Assembly (NCBI RefSeq): GCF_004354985.1
Contig: NZ_SMSK01000001.1
Span: forward strand, 930,001 to 994,000
Source of the DNA: Segetibacter sp. 3557_3
GTDB taxonomy: Bacteria; Bacteroidota; Bacteroidia; Chitinophagales; Chitinophagaceae
Direction of reading: 5' to 3'
Length of the DNA: 64,000 bases
Numbering within the stretch: the stretch's first letter is position 1; each line of letters starts with the position of its first letter. The notes under the pieces are model-generated. The model did no database searches. It was not told the DNA's origin and saw nothing but the letters and a program-made list of their open reading frames with translations. A program made the position numbers and the translations under genes. Shown here one piece after another: positions 45,714 to 53,690 of this stretch.

Positions 45714-47384
45714 TTAGCCCCTGCTGTTCGCATCGTTCATTCGAATTCTTCTTCCTTTATAAGTTTTCCCATCAACTGCTTTAATCATCTTTGGTGCAGC
45801 ACTCTTTTCAATCTCAACCCAGCTGTTCATATCCTTCATATCAATCCGCCCCAAAACTTCTTTCTTGAGTTCGCTCATATCGAGAATAAATTGCAGGAAG
45901 CTGGCTTTGTAGAAACCATCTTTAGTTCCAAGGTTCACAAACAAACGCATATAATCTCCACTGCCTCCGAATTCGGTCCCACGGGTATCCCTTCTTCTTC
46001 CCTGTTCGCGATCATCGCGGCTAAAGGTCGCGCGATCCCTGCTGTCCCGAACAGTTGCACGAACATTAAGGTCCTCAGCATTTTCGTAATATTTAAGGAA
46101 CCGGTCAAATTCCATTGCAGCAACCCGCTTTAGCACCTCCTCTTTGGTAACGTCTGCGAATTTCTCCTGGAGCATTGGAACATAGGTTTCGTAATCACCA
46201 TGGCTCACATCAGTTTGTAGCAGCTTGTCCATGAAATAGAAAAACTGCTTGCGGCAAACATCTTTACCAGCAGGAATATCAAGTTTGTGAAATGGCTGTG
46301 CAACCATTCGTTCAATTTGCTTCAGTTTGAAAATTTCACGGCTATGTACAATCGACATACAGATACCCTGGCTTCCAGCCCGGCCTGTCCGTCCGCTTCT
46401 GTGTGTGTAAACCTCTACGTCATCGGGCAATTCGTAGTTGATAACGTGCGAAATGTCTTTTACATCAATTCCTCTTGCGGCTACGTCGGTCGCGATAAGT
46501 AGTTGTAAAGTCCTCTCCCTGAACTGACCCATCACCTTATCGCGTTGGGCCTGGGTAAGATCGCCGTGTAAGGCGTCGATGTCATATCCTTCCCTTGTGA
46601 GGCGCTCGGTTATTTCCTGTGCGTCAAGCTTTGTTCTGGTAAAGATGATCCCGTAAATACCCGGTGTAAAGTCGATGATCCTTTTAAGTGTTTCATACCT
46701 ATGTTGAGCAGAAGTAACATAATACTGGTGATCTATACTGGCATTTCCGGTATTGACCTTTCCGACGGTAACTTCAATCGGGTTTTGCATGTAGCGCTTA
46801 CTTACCTGCCTTACTTCGGGTGGCATGGTTGCACTAAAAAGCCAGGTGCTTTCACGCTTAGGTGTGTTTTTTAAGATAAATTCTATATCATCCCTGAAAC
46901 CCATATTCAGCATTTCATCAGCCTCGTCGAGCACGACGTACTTGATTTGTTCAAGATCGATGGCCTTTCTTTCAATCAGGTCGATAAGGCGACCAGGCGT
47001 GGCTACGATGATCTGTACTCCTCTCCTTAGATCGCGGATCTGCATAGTGATGGACGTGCCGCCGTAAACAGCCACAACATTCATCCCTTTCAGGTGTTTT
47101 TTAAAAAGTTCTACTTCCTTAACAATTTGCATGCAGAGTTCACGTGTCGGGCAAACAATGAGTGCCTGAGGAAACTTATCGGAAATATTAATTAGTTGTA
47201 ATAGTGGAAGTCCAAAGGCAGCAGTTTTACCTGTTCCTGTTTGAGCAAGTCCTACGAAGTCGGTAGTACCACTCAACAACACAGGTATCGCTTTTTCCTG
47301 GATGGGTGTCGGGTTCACAAAGCCTAATTCATCGGTTGCCTGAATTAACCTTGCGTCAATGCCCAACCCTTCAAATGTCATCAT
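45714..47384 (-). CDS. DEAD-box ATP-dependent RNA helicase (DeaD/CsdA-like)
   Basis: The 556-residue RNA helicase has all core motifs: Q motif GFVNPTPIQ, Walker A AQTGTGKT, PTREL, VLDEADEML, FSATMP and HRSGRTGRAG. An Arg/Asp-rich linker (RDSRDRATFSRDDREQGRRR) leads to a C-terminal DbpA-type RNA-binding domain (DYMRLFVNLGTKDG to KTYKGRRIRM). Such enzymes assist ribosome assembly and mRNA turnover, often in the cold. Two adjacent ATGs (47384, 47381) are possible starts. A clear promoter lies upstream. Confidence 0.93.
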   Translation of the reverse strand: MMTFEGLGIDARLIQATDELGFVNPTPIQEKAIPVLLSGTTDFVGLAQTGTGKTAAFGLPLLQLINISDKFPQALIVCPTRELCMQIVKEVELFKKHLKGMNVVAVYGGTSITMQIRDLRRGVQIIVATPGRLIDLIERKAIDLEQIKYVVLDEADEMLNMGFRDDIEFILKNTPKRESTWLFSATMPPEVRQVSKRYMQNPIEVTVGKVNTGNASIDHQYYVTSAQHRYETLKRIIDFTPGIYGIIFTRTKLDAQEITERLTREGYDIDALHGDLTQAQRDKVMGQFRERTLQLLIATDVAARGIDVKDISHVINYELPDDVEVYTHRSGRTGRAGSQGICMSIVHSREIFKLKQIERMVAQPFHKLDIPAGKDVCRKQFFYFMDKLLQTDVSHGDYETYVPMLQEKFADVTKEEVLKRVAAMEFDRFLKYYENAEDLNVRATVRDSRDRATFSRDDREQGRRRDTRGTEFGGSGDYMRLFVNLGTKDGFYKASFLQFILDMSELKKEVLGRIDMKDMNSWVEIEKSAAPKMIKAVDGKTYKGRRIRMNDANSRG

Positions 47385-47403
47385 GTTTTATCAAAATTTT
47401 GCG

Positions 47404-47437
47404 CAAAGGTACTGTATATTCAACTTCGGGCATACAA
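47404..47437 (-). promoter_or_regulatory. Helicase promoter, short leader
   Basis: TTG at 47437-47435 and TACCTTTG at 47411-47404 on the minus strand are 23 bases apart. The -7 box ends 19 bases before the ATG, so the leader is about 13 bases. This would be short for a cold-shock helicase, whose leaders are long in E. coli. Confidence 0.6.
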
Positions 47438-47569
47438 GTAATGAACAGAAACCCCGCCTGAGACCTTCTGAGGCAGTGTAATTACTGTTAAACTACAGAT
47501 GAATGCCGCATGTTGGTTATGCCGATGCGTTTGCTTGTTTAAGGTAGCCTGAGTAAGTGCCAAAAAAAA

Positions 47570-47592
47570 GCCGCCCTCAAAATGAGGACGGC
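47570..47592 (-). terminator. Terminator of the repeat lipoprotein gene
   Basis: GCCG-c-CCTC pairs with GAGG-a-CGGC around an AAAAT loop, followed on the minus strand by eight T. It lies about 90 bases past the lipoprotein stop. The rest of the gap 47385-47681 is empty. Confidence 0.85.
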
Positions 47593-47681
47593 CTCTATCG
47601 ATTGCCTGCCTTATGAAATTTAATCAACTTTACAATGTGATGCAAGCCGTTGCTCTCACAGGAACTTTCAACCCCGTAACA

Positions 47682-47897
47682 CTAGTCTTTTTTCTGAAGA
47701 GTGTCAATCTTTGCGTCGCGGCTGGAATCAATCTTGTTTGTCAAAGAATCTGTTTTTGACTCCAGTGAATCGATCTTTGCATCAGCAGATGAATCAACCC
47801 TGTTTGTCAAAGAGTCAGAAGTTTCTTCTGTAGAAGTTGCTGAATCGTTACATGCTACGAATGCGCCAAGTGCTAAAATCATTAACAGCTTTTTCAT
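47682..47897 (-). CDS. Small lipoprotein with two 22-residue repeats
   Basis: The 71-residue protein has a lipobox LGAFVAC (Cys near residue 16). Two copies of a 22-residue unit follow (DSLTNRVDSSADAKIDSLES and DSLTNKIDSSRDAKIDTLQK), encoded by a 66-bp DNA duplication. The repeats have a helical, heptad-like pattern of Leu/Ile and Asp/Ser, suggestive of a short coiled coil. It recalls Lpp-like or stalk-like envelope lipoproteins, without identity. Confidence 0.7.
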   Translation of the reverse strand: MKKLLMILALGAFVACNDSATSTEETSDSLTNRVDSSADAKIDSLESKTDSLTNKIDSSRDAKIDTLQKKD

Positions 47898-48040
47898 TTC
47901 TTGAGGTTTTAGTTTGTATAATTTGTAGTTGATACAGCAGAGAGAGAAAGGTAACCCGACCCATTCAGAAATTTTTTTAAAATTCTTTTGCGATTACTTT
48001 GGGTTACTTTTCGCACCAACAGGTATTAAAAATCACACAT

Positions 48041-48607
48041 GTGAAATCGGAACCCAACGAACAACATCTATTAAAAGGTTTGGCGGAGAATGATGCCAAA
48101 ACGGTGGAGATCTTATACAAACAGAACTTTGGGCTGATACAGAGTTTTATAACAAATAACAATGGTTCATATGATGACGCAAGGGATATATTCCAGGAAG
48201 CAATGATTGTGCTTTATGAAAATGTCAAGAACCCTTCTTTTATATTAACCTGTAAAATCAGCACTTATTTGTATAGTGTTTGCCGGAGGTTGTGGCTAAG
48301 AAAATTGCAACATAATAATCGTTTTGTTGCTCATGTGCAAAATCTTGAAGAAACGGTGCCCGTAGAAGAGGACATTGAAACAAACGACCGTCGTAATACA
48401 GATTTTGCAATTATGGAACAGTCACTGGGTAGTCTCGGCCAGCCATGTAAGGGACTACTTGAAGCGTATTACCTTCAGAAAAAAGACATGGCTGAAATTG
48501 CCGGGTCGTTTGGTTACACGAATGCAGATAATGCAAAGAATCAAAAGTATAAATGCCTGATGAGGCTCAAGAAATTGTTTTTTGCGAGTTATAAGAACGA
48601 GGACTAA
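48041..48607 (+). CDS. ECF-type RNA polymerase sigma factor
   Basis: The 189-residue sigma-70-family protein has region 2 (FGLIQSFITNNNGSYDDARDIFQEAMIVLYEN, promoter -10 and core binding) and region 4 (LLEAYYLQKKDMAEIAGSFGYTNADNAKNQKYKCLMRLKKL, the HTH for -35). The start was set at GTG 48041; the TTG at 47999 lies in promoter-like sequence (TTACTTTGGG and TACTTTTCG). The next gene, an anti-sigma/protease fusion, follows after 11 bases. Probably controls envelope-stress genes; targets unknown. Confidence 0.88.
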   Translation: MKSEPNEQHLLKGLAENDAKTVEILYKQNFGLIQSFITNNNGSYDDARDIFQEAMIVLYENVKNPSFILTCKISTYLYSVCRRLWLRKLQHNNRFVAHVQNLEETVPVEEDIETNDRRNTDFAIMEQSLGSLGQPCKGLLEAYYLQKKDMAEIAGSFGYTNADNAKNQKYKCLMRLKKLFFASYKNED

Positions 48608-48618
48608 TATAATATGTT

Positions 48619-49725
48619 ATGGATGAAATTTTACTTATAGATGCCGTTGAGCGCTATTTGAACGGCGAGATGACAAAAGAGGAACGGCTCTTTTTCGAAG
48701 AGTTGCGCAAGAATAACCAGGAGGTTGACCAAATGGTGGTAGAACACATGTTGTTTGTTCGCCAGATGAATGCCTTTGGTGAAAACCGCGCTATGCGCAG
48801 CACATTACAAACCGTTCACAACAATCTCAGTGAGTCGGGAGAAATCAGGAATGAGAACGTAAATACCGATAACCAGGTGATTAAACTTTGGCGGAGGTAT
48901 AAAAAGGTTGTAGCAATTGCCGCAACCATCGCCAGCGTGACTGCTTTGGTAATAAGTGGACTGGTGACCTACTTTACCCCTGTTTCCAACAAAAACATGA
49001 TCCGCGACCTGAACAGGAAATTACAGCAAATCAATCATACGCTGAATGTGCAGGGCAATCAAATTAGTGAGATAAAAAAGAGCAAAGCCCCTACTGACCA
49101 GATGCCTGCCAATGCCGGTACAAGCTTCCTGATTGATGGAAAAGGATACCTGGCCACAAACGCGCACGTTGTAAGCGGATCTTCGACCATATTGGTGCAG
49201 AACAGTAAAGGCCAGGAATTTAAAGCAAGGATTGCTTACCTGGATGAACAAAAAGATTTGGCTATTTTAAAGATTGACGATGCGGACTTTAAACCGCTTA
49301 CAACCTTACCTTACGGAATAAGAAGAACCAATATTGATCTTGGAGAACAACTATTTACGCTTGGATTTCCGAAAGACGAAATCGTTTATAACGAAGGTTA
49401 CCTAAGTGCAAAAACAGGTTATAATGGTGATACCATCAACTGCCAGATTGCTGTTAGCGCAAACCCGGGAAATAGTGGAGGTCCTGTATTGAACAAAAAT
49501 GGCGAGGTAATCGGTATACTCAGCACCGCCCAGGTTCAAGCGGAAGGTGTTGTGTTTGCTATAAAATCAAGAAACATATACCAGGCGCTTGAAAACCTTA
49601 AGAAGGACACCAGCTATCAGAAAGTAAAAATGCCGGTTTCTTCAAGCATCAAGTCGCTTGACAGGGTTCAACAGATCAAACAGATTGAAGATTGTGTATA
49701 TATGGTACGCGGTTTTACGAGATAA
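48619..49725 (+). CDS. Anti-sigma-like domain fused to periplasmic trypsin-like protease
   Basis: The 368-residue protein has a cytoplasmic N-terminus of about 95 residues (LIDAVERYLNGEMTKEERLFFEEL), the zinc-free anti-sigma-like pattern. One membrane span lies at about 96-117 (VVAIAATIASVTALVISGL). The periplasmic trypsin-like (S1C/DegP-type) domain has the triad His183 (TNAHVVSG), Asp213 (QKDLAIL) and Ser286 (NPGNSGGP). No PDZ domain is present. It lies 11 bases downstream of the ECF sigma gene. It likely holds the sigma factor at the membrane and senses envelope damage through the protease domain. This is inference from the domain order. Confidence 0.82.
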   Translation: MDEILLIDAVERYLNGEMTKEERLFFEELRKNNQEVDQMVVEHMLFVRQMNAFGENRAMRSTLQTVHNNLSESGEIRNENVNTDNQVIKLWRRYKKVVAIAATIASVTALVISGLVTYFTPVSNKNMIRDLNRKLQQINHTLNVQGNQISEIKKSKAPTDQMPANAGTSFLIDGKGYLATNAHVVSGSSTILVQNSKGQEFKARIAYLDEQKDLAILKIDDADFKPLTTLPYGIRRTNIDLGEQLFTLGFPKDEIVYNEGYLSAKTGYNGDTINCQIAVSANPGNSGGPVLNKNGEVIGILSTAQVQAEGVVFAIKSRNIYQALENLKKDTSYQKVKMPVSSSIKSLDRVQQIKQIEDCVYMVRGFTR

Positions 49726-49742
49726 TCAAAGAGACACTTATG

Positions 49743-49775
49743 AAAAGAGGGATTTGCAATGCAAATCCCTCTTTT
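49743..49775 (+). terminator. Terminator of the sigma / protease operon
   Basis: A perfect 15-base stem (AAAAGAGGGATTTGC / GCAAATCCCTCTTTT) with an AAT loop, followed by GTTTT. It starts 18 bases after the stop codon. Confidence 0.92.
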
Positions 49776-49819
49776 GTTTTATCGAAATGTTTCTTTGACA
49801 AATTGCCTCCCGGACCTCA

Positions 49820-49895
49820 GTTCATGTTAAGCTTTCATTTAACCCGTGAAAGGCGGAGACTTAGTTCACTAACAAGCGCAGCTTAACATGTGAAC
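49820..49895. repeat. Long inverted repeat with nested hairpin
   Basis: GTTCATGTTAAGCT (49820-49833) is complementary to AGCTTAACATGTGAAC (49880-49895), with a 2-base bulge. Inside it, GTGAA and TTCAC (near 49846 and 49865) form a second stem. It lies between the sigma-operon terminator and the convergent nucleotidyltransferase stop (49923). No gene in the gap. Confidence 0.45.
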
Positions 49896-49922
49896 GAAAG
49901 TGGGGTTTATTGGATGTAAGAG

Positions 49923-50828
49923 TCAGGAAGCCCAAAGATTTTGTGGATACTCGCCACTGTTTACGAGTTTGTCGAGACTTGCCTGTACACTCGGAGCATC
50001 TTCCTTATAAGTAACGCCAAACCATTGCGACTGGGTTGGGATAACTTTGATCACACCCTGACCAGACTTACTGAAATGGTCTGCAACAATAGGAATAAAG
50101 AACTCTGATTTTGGATTTGATGCATTTTGAACCAAAAACTCCTCAAACTGCTGAGCTGTAATATCGAATACATTAGGAGCAAAGCCCCAAAAGTTCATGC
50201 TTACTTTGCTGTCTTCACTCACCTCGTGTTTACCGCTTTCATCTTCATAGGTAATGCTGCCGCTTTCATCGCGGTATATCTTTGTTCTTTCGCTGATTGA
50301 GACCAGGTTTTGCTGATCATCAACTTCGCATACACCACGGCTTACACTCCCATTTTCGCTAAGTGTCCTTTTTAACTCATAGCCCACAATACACCAGGTT
50401 TTGTCGTTTACTTCGCTTGTTAAAAAGTCGTAAGCTTTCCTGAAAGCGTCGGTGCCATAGAAGTCATCTGCATTAATCACCGCAAATGGTTCTTTAACCG
50501 CCTCACGGCAGCAAAGTACCGCATGTGCGGTTCCCCATGGCTTGGTTCTCTCTGCCGGCAGCTCATGTTTCCCCAGGTGGTCACCCAACTTTTGATAAAC
50601 ATAGTCAGTAGCTATGCTTCCCTTCAGCTTTGGTTCAAACTGTTCTTTGAAAGCTTCTGCAAAGTCTTCCCGAATTATGAATACAACTTTTCCGAAACCA
50701 GCACGAATGGCATCATATATGGAATAATCCATAATGGTTTCGCCGCTTGGGCCGAAAGATTGCGTTTGTTTCATACTTCCATAGCGACTCGCCATGCCTG
50801 CAGCTAGAATTACCAGAGTTGGTTGCAT
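49923..50828 (-). CDS. Sugar-phosphate nucleotidyltransferase-like protein
   Basis: The 301-residue protein has the nucleotide-binding start LVILAAGMASRYGSMKQ, with the usual G-x-G-T-R-x replaced by GMASRYG. FAVINADDFYG provides the metal-binding Asp pair, as in NTP-transferase enzymes such as UTP-glucose-1-phosphate uridylyltransferase. The mid-region is charged and unlike the classical enzymes. Sugar and nucleotide cannot be read. It is divergent from the PLP-enzyme gene with 60 bases between starts. Confidence 0.8.
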   Translation of the reverse strand: MQPTLVILAAGMASRYGSMKQTQSFGPSGETIMDYSIYDAIRAGFGKVVFIIREDFAEAFKEQFEPKLKGSIATDYVYQKLGDHLGKHELPAERTKPWGTAHAVLCCREAVKEPFAVINADDFYGTDAFRKAYDFLTSEVNDKTWCIVGYELKRTLSENGSVSRGVCEVDDQQNLVSISERTKIYRDESGSITYEDESGKHEVSEDSKVSMNFWGFAPNVFDITAQQFEEFLVQNASNPKSEFFIPIVADHFSKSGQGVIKVIPTQSQWFGVTYKEDAPSVQASLDKLVNSGEYPQNLWAS

Positions 50829-50847
50829 AGATAAATTTTAAACTTTG

Positions 50848-50855
50848 CGAAACTA
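50848..50855 (-). promoter_or_regulatory. Possible nucleotidyltransferase -7 box
   Basis: TAGTTTCG on the minus strand, one base from TAnnTTTG, 19 bases before the ATG. The same octamer appears upstream of the DUF2723 gene. On the plus strand the overlapping AAACTTTG may serve the divergent gene. Confidence 0.35.
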
Positions 50856-50888
50856 ACTGATCGTGTATAATCAGCAAATAATTATTAG

Positions 50889-51803
50889 ATGGACATAAAA
50901 ACTTTGCCACTTGATTTCGAGAAGGTTTGTATAGAAGAGATCCAGGCAAGCTGGCTTTCAGAGAAAAACATTGGCCTGTCTGTGTTGCGCCTCGATAAAC
51001 TCCACCCGGTAGTGAGTGGGAATAAGTGGTTTAAACTTAAGTATTACCTCGAGGAAGCCTTACTGCTCGAAAAACCTACGGTTGCCACATTTGGCGGGGC
51101 GTATTCAAACCATATTGTCGCAACCGCTTTTGCATGTAAAGCTTACGGATTACAGAGTGTGGGTATCATCAGGGGCGAACAGTCGGACGTGGCCTCTCCC
51201 ACACTTTACCAGGCAGAAAGCTATGGCATGCAGCTGCTATATGTAAGCCGTGAACAATTCCGCGAGAAAGAAAAAGTTGCTGAACAGTTCGGCCAGTTCA
51301 ACTGGTACTGGATAGGAGAAGGCGGTTATGGCTCTACGGGTGCAAAAGGAGCCGCGGAAATTTTAGGTCTTGCAAACCACCAGGATTACACCGACATCGT
51401 TGCATCGGTAGGAACAGGAACGATGCTTGCAGGCATCATACAATCAGCAAGGGAAAGTCAACGGATCACAGGGGTCAGCAGTTTAAAAGGAAATTTTTCG
51501 CTCGAGCAGGAAGTAAGAGACTTGCTTCCCATGAATGTAAAGCAACGACCGTTCAGGATCATTCACGATTACCATTTTGGCGGATATGGTAAACAATCAG
51601 AGGACCTTATCCAATTCATTCAACAGGTGTATGACGAACACCAGCTGCCCTTAGACTTTGTATATACCGGCAAATTGTTTTATGCGATCAAAGATCTTGT
51701 AAATGGTCAATACTTTAAGGATAACGCTTCGATACTGATGATTCATAGCGGGGGACTCCAGGGCAATGCTTCCCTGGGTAAAAGCCAGTTATCATTTTTG
51801 TAA
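50889..51803 (+). CDS. ACC deaminase / D-cysteine desulfhydrase-like PLP enzyme
   Basis: The 304-residue protein is a fold-type-II PLP enzyme. SGNKWFKLKYYLEEA holds the PLP-binding Lys, AYSNHIVATAFACKAYG follows, and GTGTMLAGI forms the phosphate-binding loop. It belongs to the ACC deaminase/D-cysteine desulfhydrase group, and in this phylum most members are thought to act on D-cysteine or similar amino acids rather than ACC. The substrate is undecided. It ends 38 bases before the next gene. Confidence 0.85.
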   Translation: MDIKTLPLDFEKVCIEEIQASWLSEKNIGLSVLRLDKLHPVVSGNKWFKLKYYLEEALLLEKPTVATFGGAYSNHIVATAFACKAYGLQSVGIIRGEQSDVASPTLYQAESYGMQLLYVSREQFREKEKVAEQFGQFNWYWIGEGGYGSTGAKGAAEILGLANHQDYTDIVASVGTGTMLAGIIQSARESQRITGVSSLKGNFSLEQEVRDLLPMNVKQRPFRIIHDYHFGGYGKQSEDLIQFIQQVYDEHQLPLDFVYTGKLFYAIKDLVNGQYFKDNASILMIHSGGLQGNASLGKSQLSFL

Positions 51804-51823
51804 CAGCCCGGTAATTATCTTTG
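51797..51823 (+). promoter_or_regulatory. Promoter of the secreted protein gene
   Basis: TTTG at 51797-51800 and TATCTTTG at 51816-51823 are 15 bases apart. The -7 box covers the TTG at 51821 that would otherwise be a start, so translation must begin later (GTG 51842). Confidence 0.55.
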
Positions 51824-51841
51824 TTCAAAACCAAACTGCCG

Positions 51842-52636
51842 GTGAATCGATTATTAGCGCTGACCATAACTATACTGTTTTTTCAAACAGCCCAGGCACA
51901 GGATACTCTACCAAACTTTACCCTTGTTGAACGTGGTAATAAGGTAATCGTAAGTTGGGTGAATCCATATCCAAATTGCATTCAGTTAAACGTACAACGG
52001 TCATATGATAGTTTGCGTTATTTTCAAACGGTTTACTCTGCCGTATCACCGCAGCTACCGCAAAACGGGTTTACCGAAACCAAGATGCCTACTAACCGGA
52101 TCTTCTATCGCATCTTTTACGTTTTGCAGGGCGGCTCATACTTTTTTACCAAAAGCCAAAGGGTTGGCGGCGCATTTACACCCGAACGCACCATCAGCCT
52201 CTTCAGCATCGGCAACAATCAGAAAAATATTACTGTTCAGCTGCGCGGAAGTGTATTTGCAACCTTGCCTCCGACCGGGTACCGCTTTTTCAGGGATTCA
52301 ATCCTGAAGAATACCCGCGATACAATTTTTGCGCTTAACGACACAACCATACAATTGCTACCCTATTCTGGTCCGGAGTATTACAGGGCCTCCATGTACG
52401 TTTATACCATGCGCGATGGTGTGACAATTTCGTTGCCGAATGCCGCGAGCCGGAAATACAGCCTGAAATTTTTTGAAGAAGATGGAAGCCCATTGTTTAA
52501 CATAGCCCATGTGAAGGAGCCACAACTGATTTTGGATAAGTCAAACTTCTTCCATGCCGGATGGTTCCTTTTTGAACTATACGAAGATGACCGGCTTAAA
52601 GAAAAAAACAAGTTCTTTATTTCAAAAGACTTTTAA
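51842..52636 (+). CDS. Secreted hypothetical protein, GTG start
   Basis: The 264-residue protein has a signal peptide (NRLLALTITILFFQTAQAQ). The mature part is beta-rich, with fibronectin-like strands (NKVIVSWVNPYPNC, LNVQRSYDSLRYFQTV) and no catalytic motif. It ends in KNKFFISKDF, which is not a T9SS tail. The GTG at 51842 was chosen because the longer frame begins inside the promoter. Convergent with lipB at 20 bases. Function unknown. Confidence 0.7.
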   Translation: MNRLLALTITILFFQTAQAQDTLPNFTLVERGNKVIVSWVNPYPNCIQLNVQRSYDSLRYFQTVYSAVSPQLPQNGFTETKMPTNRIFYRIFYVLQGGSYFFTKSQRVGGAFTPERTISLFSIGNNQKNITVQLRGSVFATLPPTGYRFFRDSILKNTRDTIFALNDTTIQLLPYSGPEYYRASMYVYTMRDGVTISLPNAASRKYSLKFFEEDGSPLFNIAHVKEPQLILDKSNFFHAGWFLFELYEDDRLKEKNKFFISKDF

Positions 52637-52656
52637 GCCATCCGATGTTGCCGGGT

Positions 52657-53397
52657 TTAACTTACTTCTGCAGTCATTTCAGGGGTTGTTGCCGGAATAA
52701 TCGTCGCCCCAAAGACACTTGAGAAATGATATAGCACCCTTGCTTTAAGCTCTTCCATGTCAATCTTGGTTCCGAGTTCCCGCTGAAGAGAAGTGACCTG
52801 TTTGTTGCGGATGCCGCAAGGAATGATATGGTCGTAAAAAGAAAGGTCCGTATTCACGTTTAACGCAAAGCCATGCATGGTGATCCATCTGCTGCAACGT
52901 ATTCCCATAGCACAGATCTTTCTTTCCCGGCCTTTTTCGCCGGGATCTAACCATACTCCGGTTTCCCCCTGGCTCCTGTCGCCCTTAAGCCCGTAATCCC
53001 CCAGAGTGAGTATGATTATTTCTTCAAGACTCCTCAGGTACCAACCGATGTCAGTCCGGTATTGTTCAAGGTCGAGAATGGGGTAGCCAACGAGTTGACC
53101 GGGGCCATGAAAAGTGATATCACCTCCACGATTAATCCTGAAAAATTGAATGCCTTTTTGTTTTTGTGCCTCCTCGCTAATAAGTACGTGGGCAATATCC
53201 CCGCTTTTTCCAAGGGTGTAAACGGGCGAGTGTTCTACGAACAGTAAGTGGTCCTGTGTATGTAAATCCAGGCCAGGTTCCGTACGGAGCTTTGTTTTAG
53301 TAGCTACAGCTTGCTGAAGAAGTTTTTCCTGGTAATCCCAAATGGGCTGATAGGGCTTTTCACTTCCGAGATCCTGGTAGTGTATCTGGCGGTTCAT
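52657..53397 (-). CDS. lipB: Octanoyl-[acyl-carrier-protein]:protein octanoyltransferase
   Basis: LipB moves octanoyl from ACP to lipoyl-dependent enzymes, the first step of lipoate synthesis. The 246-residue protein has RGGDITFHGPGQLVGYPILDL, the ICAMGIRCSRWITMHGFALN segment (Lys and His of the active site) and the catalytic Cys in IIPCGI. A promoter with TAGCTTTG ends 5 bases from the ATG, so the mRNA is probably leaderless. No lipA is adjacent. Confidence 0.95.
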   Translation of the reverse strand: MNRQIHYQDLGSEKPYQPIWDYQEKLLQQAVATKTKLRTEPGLDLHTQDHLLFVEHSPVYTLGKSGDIAHVLISEEAQKQKGIQFFRINRGGDITFHGPGQLVGYPILDLEQYRTDIGWYLRSLEEIIILTLGDYGLKGDRSQGETGVWLDPGEKGRERKICAMGIRCSRWITMHGFALNVNTDLSFYDHIIPCGIRNKQVTSLQRELGTKIDMEELKARVLYHFSSVFGATIIPATTPEMTAEVS

Positions 53398-53402
53398 AAT
53401 AA

Positions 53403-53436
53403 CAAAGCTATTGAAGTTTAGGCTGTTTTTTCCAAA
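53403..53436 (-). promoter_or_regulatory. lipB promoter, predicted leaderless
   Basis: TTTG (53436-53433) and TAGCTTTG (53410-53403) on the minus strand are 22 bases apart. The -7 box ends 5 bases before the ATG at 53397. Confidence 0.65.
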
Positions 53437-53631
53437 GGTTGGCGCCCGGCTTACGCGCCGCTCATTTGTTTATTCGACATATAAGTCATCGAAAAGCTTC
53501 TATTGCCCCCTGCCCAAAAAGAACAATGCTGTACATCCGGGTGTTTTAGAAAAATTTTAGACAGAAATGGTACATCGACAAGTTATCTACCTGCTTCACC
53601 TCTCACCGATTATATGTACTTTTTAATCCAG

Positions 53632-53667
53632 TTTGTTTCGGGGCGGCTTGGTACATCAATAGATTTG
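53632..53667 (+). promoter_or_regulatory. Promoter of the LytS-like kinase
   Basis: TTTG at 53632-53635 and TAGATTTG at 53660-53667 are 24 bases apart. A start site near 53674 leaves a 17-base leader to the TTG start codon. Confidence 0.55.
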
Positions 53668-53690
53668 TTGATTAATTCAAAAACATATAG

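Noticed and set aside
47999-48607. TTG start at 47999 for the sigma factor
   Set aside because: The codon lies in promoter-like sequence; GTG 48041 gives a normal family N-terminus.
51821-52636. TTG start at 51821
   Set aside because: The TTG is part of the TATCTTTG -7 box, so it lies upstream of the transcription start.
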